NCBI GenBank assembly: GCA_963785745.1
Contig: CAWAWR010000028.1
Span: 1 to 64,000 of the forward strand
Direction: 5' to 3'
Source of the DNA: VAZQ01 sp963785745
GTDB lineage: Bacteria > Pseudomonadota > Alphaproteobacteria > Rhizobiales > Xanthobacteraceae
Length of the DNA stretch: 64,000 nt
Positions 44,601-53,321 of this stretch are shown piece by piece. Below the pieces are notes generated by a model. It ran no database searches and had not been told where the DNA came from. It saw only the letters and a list, made by a program, of their open reading frames with translations. Numbering within the stretch: position 1 is the stretch's first letter; each line of letters starts with the position of its first letter. Both the position numbers and the translations under genes were made by a program.

Positions 44601-44872
44601 CCGCTGCCGTCGGGCCGGCTGAACTGTTCGAGCGGCAGCGGCGTGCCGACGCGGGCCCACAGGATGAACAGCGCGAGATCGGCCTGCTGGATGTCGAGGA
44701 TCTGCGCCTGGAACGTTTCGGTGGCGCGCAGGAGGCTGCGCTCCCACAGGTAGGTTTCGAACTGGACCTGGCCCCGGAACTCAAGCTGCAGCCGCTCGGC
44801 GACGGCAAGCGCGACGGCGCGCTCGGCACCGACGTCTCCCGGCGAGGACACGAACACACGCAGCCGCAGCAA
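41675..44872 (-). CDS. STAND NTPase: DUF4062-like N-terminus, nSTAND1 core, membrane helix, toroid-like C-terminus
   Basis: 1065 aa. Residues 5-75 (RVFVSSPGDVGAERAVALA...ADLALFILWARVGTPLP) resemble DUF4062/TIR-like signalling domains. The NTPase carries Walker A GMSGVGKSSLVKAG (249-262), Walker B LVVVCDQFEAIF (357-368), a sensor-like MATLRADFFSR (396-406) and a winged-helix segment GLAHEALLREWP (589-600), all typical of nSTAND1. A basic stretch RRKRRRLFK precedes one membrane helix at about 682-702. Residues 760-1050 are helical, with NRQGANGWWAMFPS and repeated A-x-W-x-x-x-AL segments like squalene-cyclase/prenyltransferase toroids instead of the usual WD40 repeats. STAND proteins are ligand-gated switches, often in phage defence. 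Function here is inference. Single gene, no obvious partner. Confidence 0.82.
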   Translation of the reverse strand: MLRLRVFVSSPGDVGAERAVALAVAERLQLEFRGQVQFETYLWERSLLRATETFQAQILDIQQADLALFILWARVGTPLPLEQFSRPDGSGYSSGTEYEFERALDGFQERNSPEIFCYLKTAEVRLSMKDREQRAQQVAELDAVSQFVDRWFRNPDGTFRSAFYNFEKTAQFEELIEVHLREWIRDRLKSVEQPAAQLQVWKGSPFRGLQAFDFEHALIYCGRTGLVSEVIDVLRRRAAAGLGFLMITGMSGVGKSSLVKAGVLPILTRPRVVEHVIGWRRAIFKPDVGSQSSLAGFAAALLDENALPELAAEATPLEALLNDPPALTLAVKRALERATKKAREASPDPDPEGNVRLVVVCDQFEAIFDETVTAAERSAFCEALRTMILTGDVWVMATLRADFFSRCAVLPERFRDLFIEQGGIYAVGGPRPAEISQMIRRPAMMAGVTFERRGDPEEGLDDVLRDAASGNATVLPLLQFTLDELWRRSAGSGVLRFSDYENLGGLQGALRLRADEVFSGLPAQVQASLPKVLAGLVHTDPTDDRRILQNRISRDQFSSAPDCLALIAAFVDAHLLVSDQAPDGTAVVGLAHEALLREWPPAVHWIEQNRGLLRLRSGITAAAMLWRNDNSQEGRLLTGALLKDAARLLKEMPEMLAPEERGFVELSIAADRRKRRRLFKQGAAAAAAIALAILVPTIGVGQISYGVSFVRALPAVWNDSQRIPISPAAVGNLKTSIDSLGGFLHGVLREVAARPELNSWAVAQLSLALHELGPSPQLAAGPPISAQQLRAIMSETRDASCQCWRETEDKLPHSMASAWVIYSLAQYDQRAAPAEIDAILNRQGANGWWAMFPSTDDERNASTSATAWTALALHHQLKKDLIAPEQRWQVDRAVKSAAAWLIERALPDEARWTEYPPDQTHERSYEYLAVSALVIHVVRTVTGASRFDALWLEQLPQAVPTPLQSEQAKGYVFRSKTQFTLDDVRHYRFPWMLTTTVDAYANGSVVQKARAALWIEEALRRPLTPADMRNEHWTIAETLLALRHVRSVLEGATGRPPGSVGAARQ

Positions 44873-45039
44873 TGGTCAACTCCCGGTCGCCAAACGCGAA
44901 TTTAGTCGCGTCCGGTGGGCGCAAGCAAGGCGGCAAAAGTACTGGAAATTTGGCGATTGCTTGCTGCCGATGACCGACATGGTCAACGGCAGCAATGTCG
45001 TGACAAATGACGATATGTGCTGCTGGCCTGAAAGCAGCG

Positions 45040-45513
45040 CTATTTGGTGCCCAACCCGGCCTTCGAGCATTGCTCGTCCTGGTCGCCGGTGACGCCGCTC
45101 ACGCCGACTGCGCCGGTGACTTTGCCGTCGACCATGATCGGCAGGCCGCCGGGCGAGGCGAACACGCCGGGCAGCGTGGCCGTTGCCGGTCCGCCCATGT
45201 TGATGACATCCATGAAAGCGCGGGTCGGGCGCCGATAGGTCGCGGCAGCCCTGGCCTTGCCGACGGCGATATCCAAGCTGGCGGTCTGCGTGTCGTCCAT
45301 GCGCTCGAAGTAAACCAGGAATCCGTGGGTATCGACCACCGCGACGGCAACGTTCCAGCTGTTTTTCTGGCATTCGGCGATGACGCCGGCTGCGATCTTT
45401 TTAGCGGCGGCGACATTCACCGCCGGGCCGTAGCCAGGGCGCTTATCCTGGGCCGACGCAGTGCCGGCAGTGAAGGCAACGAAAAGCGCACCAAGCAGAA
45501 TTCTACTGACCAT
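45040..45513 (-). CDS. Secreted GlcG/HbpS-family haem-binding-like protein
   Basis: 157 aa with a signal peptide (MVSRILLGALFVAFTAGTASAQ) and the GlcG/HbpS domain: LNVAAAKKIAAGVIAECQKNSW-like start, VAVAVVDTHGFLVYFERMDDTQTASLDIAVGKARAAATYRRPT, and GGLPIMVDGKVTGAVGVSGVTGDQDEQCSKAG. The family includes the haem-sensing HbpS and GlcG, whose role in glycolate operons is unknown. Here it lies about 19 kb from glcDEF and is periplasmic. Divergent from the amidohydrolase gene over 161 bp. Confidence 0.88.
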   Translation of the reverse strand: MVSRILLGALFVAFTAGTASAQDKRPGYGPAVNVAAAKKIAAGVIAECQKNSWNVAVAVVDTHGFLVYFERMDDTQTASLDIAVGKARAAATYRRPTRAFMDVINMGGPATATLPGVFASPGGLPIMVDGKVTGAVGVSGVTGDQDEQCSKAGLGTK

Positions 45514-45674
45514 GATGACTTCCTCCCTTGTCGTTATGGACCGCGATTATAGGCAAGGCGGCGAAAACGTCGATGTCCGATCCGTCTTTTGGAGCATTGA
45601 CGGACGAGTGCAGCGGACACACCATTCAGCGCCGTCATAATCAACAACGAAACATGATCTTGGGGAGGCCTGCC

Positions 45675-46949
45675 ATGCCTGCGTTGACACGCCGCGACTT
45701 CCTTGTTTCGTCGAGCGCCTTCGCACTCGCCGCCAATTCCGCACACGCCGCCATGGGGCCGAACGACAAGTTCGACCTCGTCATCAAGGGCGGCGATGTG
45801 CTCGACCCAAGCCAATCGCTCCGGGGCAGGCGTGACATCGGCATCCGCTTCGGTGTGGTCGAAGCGGTAGAGGCCGACATCCCGGCTGCGCGCGCGCATC
45901 GCGTGCTCGATGCCGGCGGCAAGCTCGTCACGCCGGGCCTGATCGACTTGCACGCGCACGTCTTTCCCTACGGCTCCGCGATCGGCATCCCGGCGGACGA
46001 GCTCGTGGCCCAGCAAGGCACCACCACCTGCGTCTCGGCCGGCGACGCCGGCGCCAATAATTTCGCGGCCTTCCGCCGCCATGTCGTGGCGTCGACCCGC
46101 ACGCGGCTCTACGCCTTCGTACACATCGCGAATATCGGGCTCGCCGGCTTCCCGGTGCCGGAGCTCTACAATATCGACTTCGCGCAGACCGACGCCGCAG
46201 CCCGGGCGGTGGCGGAGAACGCCGACATGGTGCTCGGCATCAAGGTACGGATGTCGGAGAACGTGATCGCCAAGCATGGGCTCGAGCCGCTCAAGCGCGC
46301 CATCGCGGCCTGCGTGGCAGCCGACACCGGTGCGAAGGTCATGTGTCACATCGGCGGAGTCGAGACGCGCGAGCTGATGTCGCAGATCCTTGATCTGCTG
46401 CGGCCGGGCGACATCCTGACCCACTGTTTCTCCGGCGCGCCCAATATCGGCGGCGCCTTCACCAACATCGTGCAGGACGGGAAGCTGTTGCCGGCGGCGC
46501 TCGCCGCCAAAAAGCGCGGCGTCATCTTCGACGTCGGGCATGGCGGCGGCAGCTTCGACTACACCGTCGCCGAGGCCGCGATCGCGCAAGGCGCGCCGCC
46601 CGACACCATCTCGTCCGACATTCACGTATTCTCGGGCAACACGCCGGGCATGCCGTACCTGACCTGGGTGATGTCGAAGTTCCTAGGCCTTGGATTCTCG
46701 CTGGAACAGGTCGTCGCCATGGCCACGGTCAATCCTGCCAAGGCTATCGGGCGCAATCCGAAGCTCGGCACCTTGCAGATCGGCGCGCCTGCGGACGTGT
46801 CGATCATGGAGCTGGTCGAGGGTCCGGTCTCGTTTGTCGACACCCGGAAAAACCAGCGCGAGGGCCGCGCGCATCTCAAGCCTTTGCAGACCGTGGCCGC
46901 CGGCGTGCCCTTCGGTCGCCCGTATCACGCGCCTTTCGCGGTGAGATGA
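45675..46949 (+). CDS. Tat-exported amidohydrolase/deacetylase family protein
   Basis: 424 aa from ATG 45675 with GGGGAGG six bases upstream. The twin-arginine leader is LTRRDFLVSSSAFALAANSAHAA. The amidohydrolase barrel shows LVIKGGDVLDPSQSLRGRRDIGIR, the metal site GLIDLHAHVFPYG (HxH), GIKVRMS with a probable carboxylated lysine, CHIGG and HCFSG histidines, and SSDIHVFSG with the catalytic Asp. This layout matches the amidohydrolase/deacetylase and dihydroorotase-like branch; a cyclic amide or N-acyl substrate is likely. The exported location is unusual for the family. Confidence 0.88.
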   Translation: MPALTRRDFLVSSSAFALAANSAHAAMGPNDKFDLVIKGGDVLDPSQSLRGRRDIGIRFGVVEAVEADIPAARAHRVLDAGGKLVTPGLIDLHAHVFPYGSAIGIPADELVAQQGTTTCVSAGDAGANNFAAFRRHVVASTRTRLYAFVHIANIGLAGFPVPELYNIDFAQTDAAARAVAENADMVLGIKVRMSENVIAKHGLEPLKRAIAACVAADTGAKVMCHIGGVETRELMSQILDLLRPGDILTHCFSGAPNIGGAFTNIVQDGKLLPAALAAKKRGVIFDVGHGGGSFDYTVAEAAIAQGAPPDTISSDIHVFSGNTPGMPYLTWVMSKFLGLGFSLEQVVAMATVNPAKAIGRNPKLGTLQIGAPADVSIMELVEGPVSFVDTRKNQREGRAHLKPLQTVAAGVPFGRPYHAPFAVR

Positions 46950-47583
46950 TGACGTTGCCGGCGGTTGGATGCCATTGCGGCCGGTAGCCGGCCGCTAACA
47001 CCTTGAGGATCGCGGGCGGTGTGAGGACATCGACCGTGGCGCTGCGCGGGCGCCGCTTGCGCGCCGCATAGCCCGAGGGGCCCCAATGTAAGAGAGAGCG
47101 GTCGCGCACCGCGAACGCGCCCTCCTCCGTTGCGACGACAGCGCCGTCCGGCAGATCGTCGATCGCGCGGCGATGCCGGCGCTTGGCACGGCCGTCGAGA
47201 CGCTCGCGATGCAGCACGTCGTCCATGTCGCCGGCGCGCGGCCGTGACTCGAGCTTAAACGAGTGCTGCCACGCCTCGGCGAATGCCACAGCGTCCTTGC
47301 GGCGGCATTCGAAGCAGGGCCGGTGGCCGGCGGCGAGTGCGGTCACTTCGTCGAGAAAGAAGAGCTCGGTGTAGGAACGCCCCCAGACGTTGCGGTGGCG
47401 GTTCTTGAATTCCAGCACGCAGCAGATCCAGGTCCGCGATACCCAACGCCGCCGCGTCAGTGTCCGGTCGTCGGTATGGAAGCGCCCGCCGCGATTGCCG
47501 AACAGCGTTCCGCGCGCGGAGTCCGCGAACAGCTCGCCGAATGGATCGACGCGGTTCTGCAGCGGCACGCGTGTCGCGATCAT
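46876..47583 (-). CDS. Conserved protein of unknown function with paired cysteines
   Basis: About 235 aa from ATG 47583 (MIATRVPLQNRVDPFGELFAD). I recognise no domain. Notable segments are LFGNRGGRFHTDDRTLTRRRWVSRTWICCVLEFKNRHRNVWGRSYTELFFLDEVTALAAGHRPCFECRRKDA, with a CxxC-like pair, and DGAVVATEEGAFAVRDRSLLHWGPSGY. The CC and CFEC cysteines with nearby histidines could bind a metal. The frame runs 74 bp into the convergent amidohydrolase gene with a low-complexity Arg-rich tail, so the true end may be earlier (about 46950) if there is a base error. Confidence 0.6.
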   Translation of the reverse strand: MIATRVPLQNRVDPFGELFADSARGTLFGNRGGRFHTDDRTLTRRRWVSRTWICCVLEFKNRHRNVWGRSYTELFFLDEVTALAAGHRPCFECRRKDAVAFAEAWQHSFKLESRPRAGDMDDVLHRERLDGRAKRRHRRAIDDLPDGAVVATEEGAFAVRDRSLLHWGPSGYAARKRRPRSATVDVLTPPAILKVLAAGYRPQWHPTAGNVIISPRKARDTGDRRARRRPRSAKA

Positions 47584-47614
47584 GGCAAGACTATCCCGCC
47601 GCGCCGCCTGAAAG

Positions 47615-47932
47615 TCACCAGCCAGCCGCGCGCGCCGCAACCGCGACCGTCATGCCGGCAACGACGGCGACAATATCTCGCCGCGTCAGCAGCATCGCCG
47701 CGACCGCCGCGCCGATCGCCAGCACCGCGGTGACGCCGTCGCGCACGACGATGGGCAGCACGGCCGCCACGATCACCGATCCCGGCAGCGCGTTCAGCAT
47801 CTTGCGCAGGCGCGCGCTGGGCGGCACATGCTGCATCATCCAGAAGCCGCCAGCGCGCATGGCGTAGGTCGCGACCGCCATCGCCGCGATCGCCGCCAGC
47901 ACGCCGAAGTCCGCGCCTTCAATCGGCGTCAT
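47615..47932 (-). CDS. azlD: AzlD-family branched-chain amino acid exporter subunit
   Basis: 105 aa from ATG 47932, with three to four membrane helices: LAAIAAMAVATYAMRAGGFWMMQH, VIVAAVLPIVVRDGVTAVLAIGAAVAAMLL and DIVAVVAGMTVAVAARAAGW. Short length and position right after azlC identify it as the small partner of the AzlCD exporter. It overlaps azlC by 14 bp. A longer reading from 47968 is possible but adds sequence inside azlC. Confidence 0.85.
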   Translation of the reverse strand: MTPIEGADFGVLAAIAAMAVATYAMRAGGFWMMQHVPPSARLRKMLNALPGSVIVAAVLPIVVRDGVTAVLAIGAAVAAMLLTRRDIVAVVAGMTVAVAARAAGW

Positions 47933-48641
47933 CGAGATAACCTCCGACGACACTGCCGGCCACCGCACCGGCGACGATGAACCACCAGCCGCCCGCGAGC
48001 TGGTGCACGGCCACGGCGACCACGCCGGCGACGATCCATGCGATCGCCGGTCGCCCTCCCCGCCACAGCGGGATCAGCATGGCGGTGAAGAAGATCGGCA
48101 TCACCAGGTCGATGCCGTAGCGGCGCGGGTCGGCAATCATCGTGCCACCAACGTGCCCAACGCAGGTCGCGGCGACCCACGCCACCGCCAGCAGCACGCT
48201 CGACCCAAGCAGGACGCCCGCATCCGATCCGCCGTTCGACCGGTAGCGCATGGCGATGATCCAGGACGGATCGGCCAGCACATGCAGCGTCGGATAGATC
48301 CGCCAGGGGGGCGAGGCACCGAGCCATGGATAGAGCGCCGCGCTCATCAGCAGCATGCGGGCGTTGACGGTGATCATGAGCACCGCGAGCGCAGCTAAGG
48401 CTCCGAACGTCACGCGCTCCGGCCATGCTTCCATCGCGACGAGCTGCGACATGCCGGCATAGACGAACACGTTCATCACCAGGCTGTCGACGAAGCTGAA
48501 GCCCTTGCGCGCGGCGGTGGCGCCGACCGCGAGCCCGAACGCGATCATCGCCGGCAGAACCGGCAGCGCGAGCCGCATGCCGAGATTGAAGCCGGAGAGC
48601 GTCCAGGGGGCCTTCGTGCGCATTTCTGCATCGTTCGTCAT
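47919..48641 (-). CDS. azlC: AzlC-family branched-chain amino acid exporter
   Basis: 240 aa with about seven helices. The family blocks are PVLPAMIAFGLAVGATAARKGFSFVDSLVMNVFVYAGMSQLVAMEAW and ALAVLMITVNARMLLMSAALYPWL, then PTLHVLADPSWIIAMR. With AzlD it forms a membrane exporter for branched-chain amino acids (analogues include YgaZ/YgaH). ATG 48641 lies 38 bp after the repeat at 48680-48750. No Lrp-type regulator is adjacent. Confidence 0.92.
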   Translation of the reverse strand: MTNDAEMRTKAPWTLSGFNLGMRLALPVLPAMIAFGLAVGATAARKGFSFVDSLVMNVFVYAGMSQLVAMEAWPERVTFGALAALAVLMITVNARMLLMSAALYPWLGASPPWRIYPTLHVLADPSWIIAMRYRSNGGSDAGVLLGSSVLLAVAWVAATCVGHVGGTMIADPRRYGIDLVMPIFFTAMLIPLWRGGRPAIAWIVAGVVAVAVHQLAGGWWFIVAGAVAGSVVGGYLDDAD

Positions 48642-48679
48642 CGACGACCACGATCTCCGCTTGGAAGTGGCTCTATCCT

Positions 48680-48750
48680 CCGCTCATCCCGCGAAAGCGG
48701 GAATCCAGAATCTTCTTTTTCTGGGTCCCCGCTTACGCGGGGACGAGCGG
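48680..48750. repeat. Dispersed palindromic repeat, family B, copy 2
   Basis: Same build as the element at 8702-8775: outer arms CCGCTC/GAGCGG, first hairpin ATCCCGCGAAAGCGGGAAT, second hairpin TCCCCGCTTACGCGGGGA, with the last ~30 bases nearly identical between copies. It lies between the ftsH terminator and the azlC start. Confidence 0.85.
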
Positions 48751-48771
48751 AGTACCAACGCCAATAACGAA

Positions 48772-48795
48772 AACGCCCGCCTGAGGGCGGGCGTT
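48772..48795 (-). terminator. Rho-independent terminator of ftsH
   Basis: A perfect 10-bp stem AACGCCCGCC/GGCGGGCGTT with a 4-base loop, 22 bases after the ftsH stop. On the minus strand it is followed by TTTTCGTT. It closes the cpoB-tilS-ftsH run. Confidence 0.85.
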
Positions 48796-48817
48796 CGTAC
48801 CACAGCAGGAACTGAAT

Positions 48818-50737
<1,920 letters not shown>

Positions 50738-50951
50738 TCAACTTGTTCCTTGTGTCCGGCATGCCCGCCGGCGCCCCACAGGGCCGGAAAGTCGATGATG
50801 GTGACCGGTCATGGCCGATTCACGTCCATCCCGGTACCCAATTTAGGTCTCGCACAGCCGTCTGCCAAGGGAACCGGCCCATTTTGTCCCATTCTACCGA
50901 TGTTTAGGTCGCCCTGTGGCGGTCATATCGGCGCGTGGTTAAGCGGTTGTG

Positions 50952-52010
50952 CTACTTTCTTAGGCCCGCTCTGCGCGGCGGGGCGGGTTCGATGGTGATT
51001 TTGTCGCGGGCAACGGTGACCAACGCACCGGCCAGGGTGCGGCGGAACGGCACGCCGTCGTCCAGCGCCCGATACATTACCTCGTAGAAGACTTCGAGCT
51101 TGCCGAGCTCCACGGGATTGCTGCCGGCCTTTCGAATGGTCCAGCCAAGCACCCGGATGGCGATCTCTCGCGGCAGCGCGGAAAAGAGGTCCGTGTGCAG
51201 CACCGTCGCGGGATTATCGTCCGTCGATGAGCCTGCCGCGACCACCCTCGCGTTGGTGTGCGCCATCACATTGAGTAGCATTTCTTCGACGCGCTGGACC
51301 CGCTTGGCGACCAAAGCGAGACGTGACGCCGTCAATCCCTCCCGGGCCAGCATTGGCATCAATTCCCGCAGCCGCGAACGGGTGAAACGCGGGTCGCGAT
51401 TGGATGGATCGTTCGCGTAGCGGATCTTCGCGACCTTGAGTGTCGCGATCAGCCGTGACTTCGGGACAGTGAGCAACGGGCGGAGCAGGAGGATACCGAG
51501 GCCTTCTTCGACCGGCATTGGCCAAGTTGAATACATGCCGGCGAGCCCGCTGATGCCACTACCTCGTGCGAGCCGGAACAGGATAGTTTCGGCCTGATCG
51601 TCGAGCGTATGCGCCGTCAGCACATAGCCTGCACCGACCTCCTTTGCGACCTGCGACAGCAGACGGTACCGCGCCAATCGGGCGGCCTCCTGCAAACCGG
51701 TCTTGGGCTTGCGTCCTGTCCACTCAAGGGTGCGATGCTCGATGCCGAGTTTTTGCGCCAGCTTCTCGACCGCCTTGGCCTCGCGCTTCAATTCCTTGCG
51801 CAGGCCGTGATCGATCGTCACCGCAACCAGCCTTGGTGACTGCGAACGGCCACGCCAACGCGCGGCGAGCGCCATGAGCGCCGTGGAGTCCGGTCCGCCG
51901 GAGACGGCCAGGACCAATGGAGAAAAATGATGCAGACCGCCGAAGAGCCGGTTCGCTTCCGCGGCCGAGATCGGCGACGCGCCGTCAGCAGCGGACGCGT
52001 TTTTGCTCAC
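50952..52010 (-). CDS. tilS: tRNA(Ile)-lysidine synthetase TilS
   Basis: 352 aa from GTG 52010, overlapping the cpoB 3' end by 26 bp. The N-type ATP pyrophosphatase loop is LAVSGGPDSTALMALA (residues 35-50), then TIDHGLR, GLQEAARLARYRLL and LTAHTLDDQAETILFRLARGSGISGLAGM, the canonical TilS motifs. LLLRPLL and DPSNRDPRFTRSRLREL follow. It adds lysine to C34 of the AUA-decoding tRNA-Ile, an essential step. The frame runs on upstream through the cpoB region by chance, which makes the start uncertain by a few codons. Confidence 0.93.
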   Translation of the reverse strand: MSKNASAADGASPISAAEANRLFGGLHHFSPLVLAVSGGPDSTALMALAARWRGRSQSPRLVAVTIDHGLRKELKREAKAVEKLAQKLGIEHRTLEWTGRKPKTGLQEAARLARYRLLSQVAKEVGAGYVLTAHTLDDQAETILFRLARGSGISGLAGMYSTWPMPVEEGLGILLLRPLLTVPKSRLIATLKVAKIRYANDPSNRDPRFTRSRLRELMPMLAREGLTASRLALVAKRVQRVEEMLLNVMAHTNARVVAAGSSTDDNPATVLHTDLFSALPREIAIRVLGWTIRKAGSNPVELGKLEVFYEVMYRALDDGVPFRRTLAGALVTVARDKITIEPAPPRRAGLRK

Positions 52011-53219
52011 GGTCGACGCCTTGCCTGACCGCGACCGACGCGCGCGGATATTTGCGCAGCACTTCCGCGAGCGACGCGCACGCCGCTTCGCGCTCGCCCA
52101 TCTGTGCGAGCGATTGCCCCAGACGCAGCAACGCGTCGGGCGCGCGGGCGTTGGTCTCGTATTTGGTCGAGATTGCCAGGAACGCCTCAGCGGCGTCGCG
52201 ATAACGCTGGCGCTGGAACATGCTTTCCCCGAGCCAATACTGCGCCTCGGGCACGAGGCGGTCGCTGGGGAAGCGGCGCAGGAAGTTGCGGAAGCCGTCT
52301 TCGGCGAGTGCGTAGTCCTTGCGCGCGATGTAGCCGTAGGCGAGGTCGTAGCTGTCGCGCGGACTGTCGGACGGCGGCAAGGTCGCGACCTGTGCCCCGC
52401 CGGCTCCGGCGCCGCCCGGCGTGCGCGGCGATGACGGCGCCTGCAGCGGCTCGTTCGCCACCGCACCCGGCTGCGACGTTGCGCGATCGTTCGGCATCCC
52501 GGCAGCCATGGTGGAGAGATCGAGCGGCGCGCCGGCGGCGCGTCCGCCGGGAGCGCCGACCTCGTCGTCCTCGAAATTCGGATTCGATTCTGCGGCTGCG
52601 GCTGCGGCTGCGATTGCGCCACGCCGCCAGCTGGGCCGTAGGGACTCGTCGTCGACGGAATCGTGCCGAGCACCCGCGGCGCGCCCGGCGCGTTCGGGTG
52701 CTGCGCGGGATCGAATACGCCCTCGCCGCGCCGGCCGGTGGCGGGCGGCGGCGGTGCCGACGGTTGTGCTTGCGGCTGCACTTGCGGCCGCGCCTGCGCC
52801 TGTGGCTGAGGTTGCCCGCCTTGCGGCTGCTGTGCGAGCGGCACCCGGACAGCACCGTCACCGGCCCGCATGCGTTGCAACTGTGTTTCGAGCTGCTGGT
52901 TGCGGTGCTGCAATTGCTCGATGGTGCCGGTGAGCTCGCGGATCTGCCCTTCAAGGCGACCGATCCGCTGCGTGAGTTCCTCGCCGGATCCCTGCGCGAC
53001 GCGGCCTTGCGGCCCCGGCTGCTGCTGCTGCGGCTCCTGCGGATATTGCTCCGGCTGCCGTTGTGGCCGCGGTTGCGCGGACCCGGACGGCGGCGACAAG
53101 CGGTCGCTGTTGCCGAACAGATCGTTGAGGAAACCTTGCGCCGATGCGGCGCAAGGTGCCATGACGACGAAGGCGGCGATCGCCGGTGCGGCGGTCAGCC
53201 GAAAAATACTGCGGAACAT
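51985..53219 (-). CDS. cpoB: Cell division coordinator CpoB (YbgF), frameshifted
   Basis: From ATG 53219: a signal peptide MFRSIFRLTAAPAIAAFVVMAPCAASAQ, a Gln/Pro-rich segment, the trimerising coiled coil EELTQRIGRLEGQIRELTGTIEQLQHRNQQLETQLQRM, and a long Gln/Pro/Ala linker. After a frame change around 52595 the text NPNFEDDEVGAPGGRAAGAPLDLSTMAAGM leads to the TPR domain: YDLAYGYIARKDYALAEDGFRNFLRRFPSDRLVPEAQYWLGESMF and the ending KYPRASVAVRQGVDREQKRVRC. The shift needs one added or two removed bases. CpoB links the Tol-Pal system with peptidoglycan synthesis at division. It is normally next to pal, but here it is 7 kb away. Confidence 0.88.
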
Positions 53220-53321
53220 TGGCCCCGATCTACGTTGAGGTGGTGCGCGTCAGCATAAGCTTTTCCGCGTCCAAATTGTGACTGATTATCCGCGAAAAAG
53301 TTTCCAAATCCTTCACCAAAA

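Noticed and set aside
52010..53219. Reading tilS and cpoB as one 755-aa fusion protein
   Set aside because: The middle section after the cpoB linker is Arg/Ser-rich and unlike any domain, while the TPR domain of CpoB is intact in another frame ending at 51985. A frame break in cpoB explains it better.
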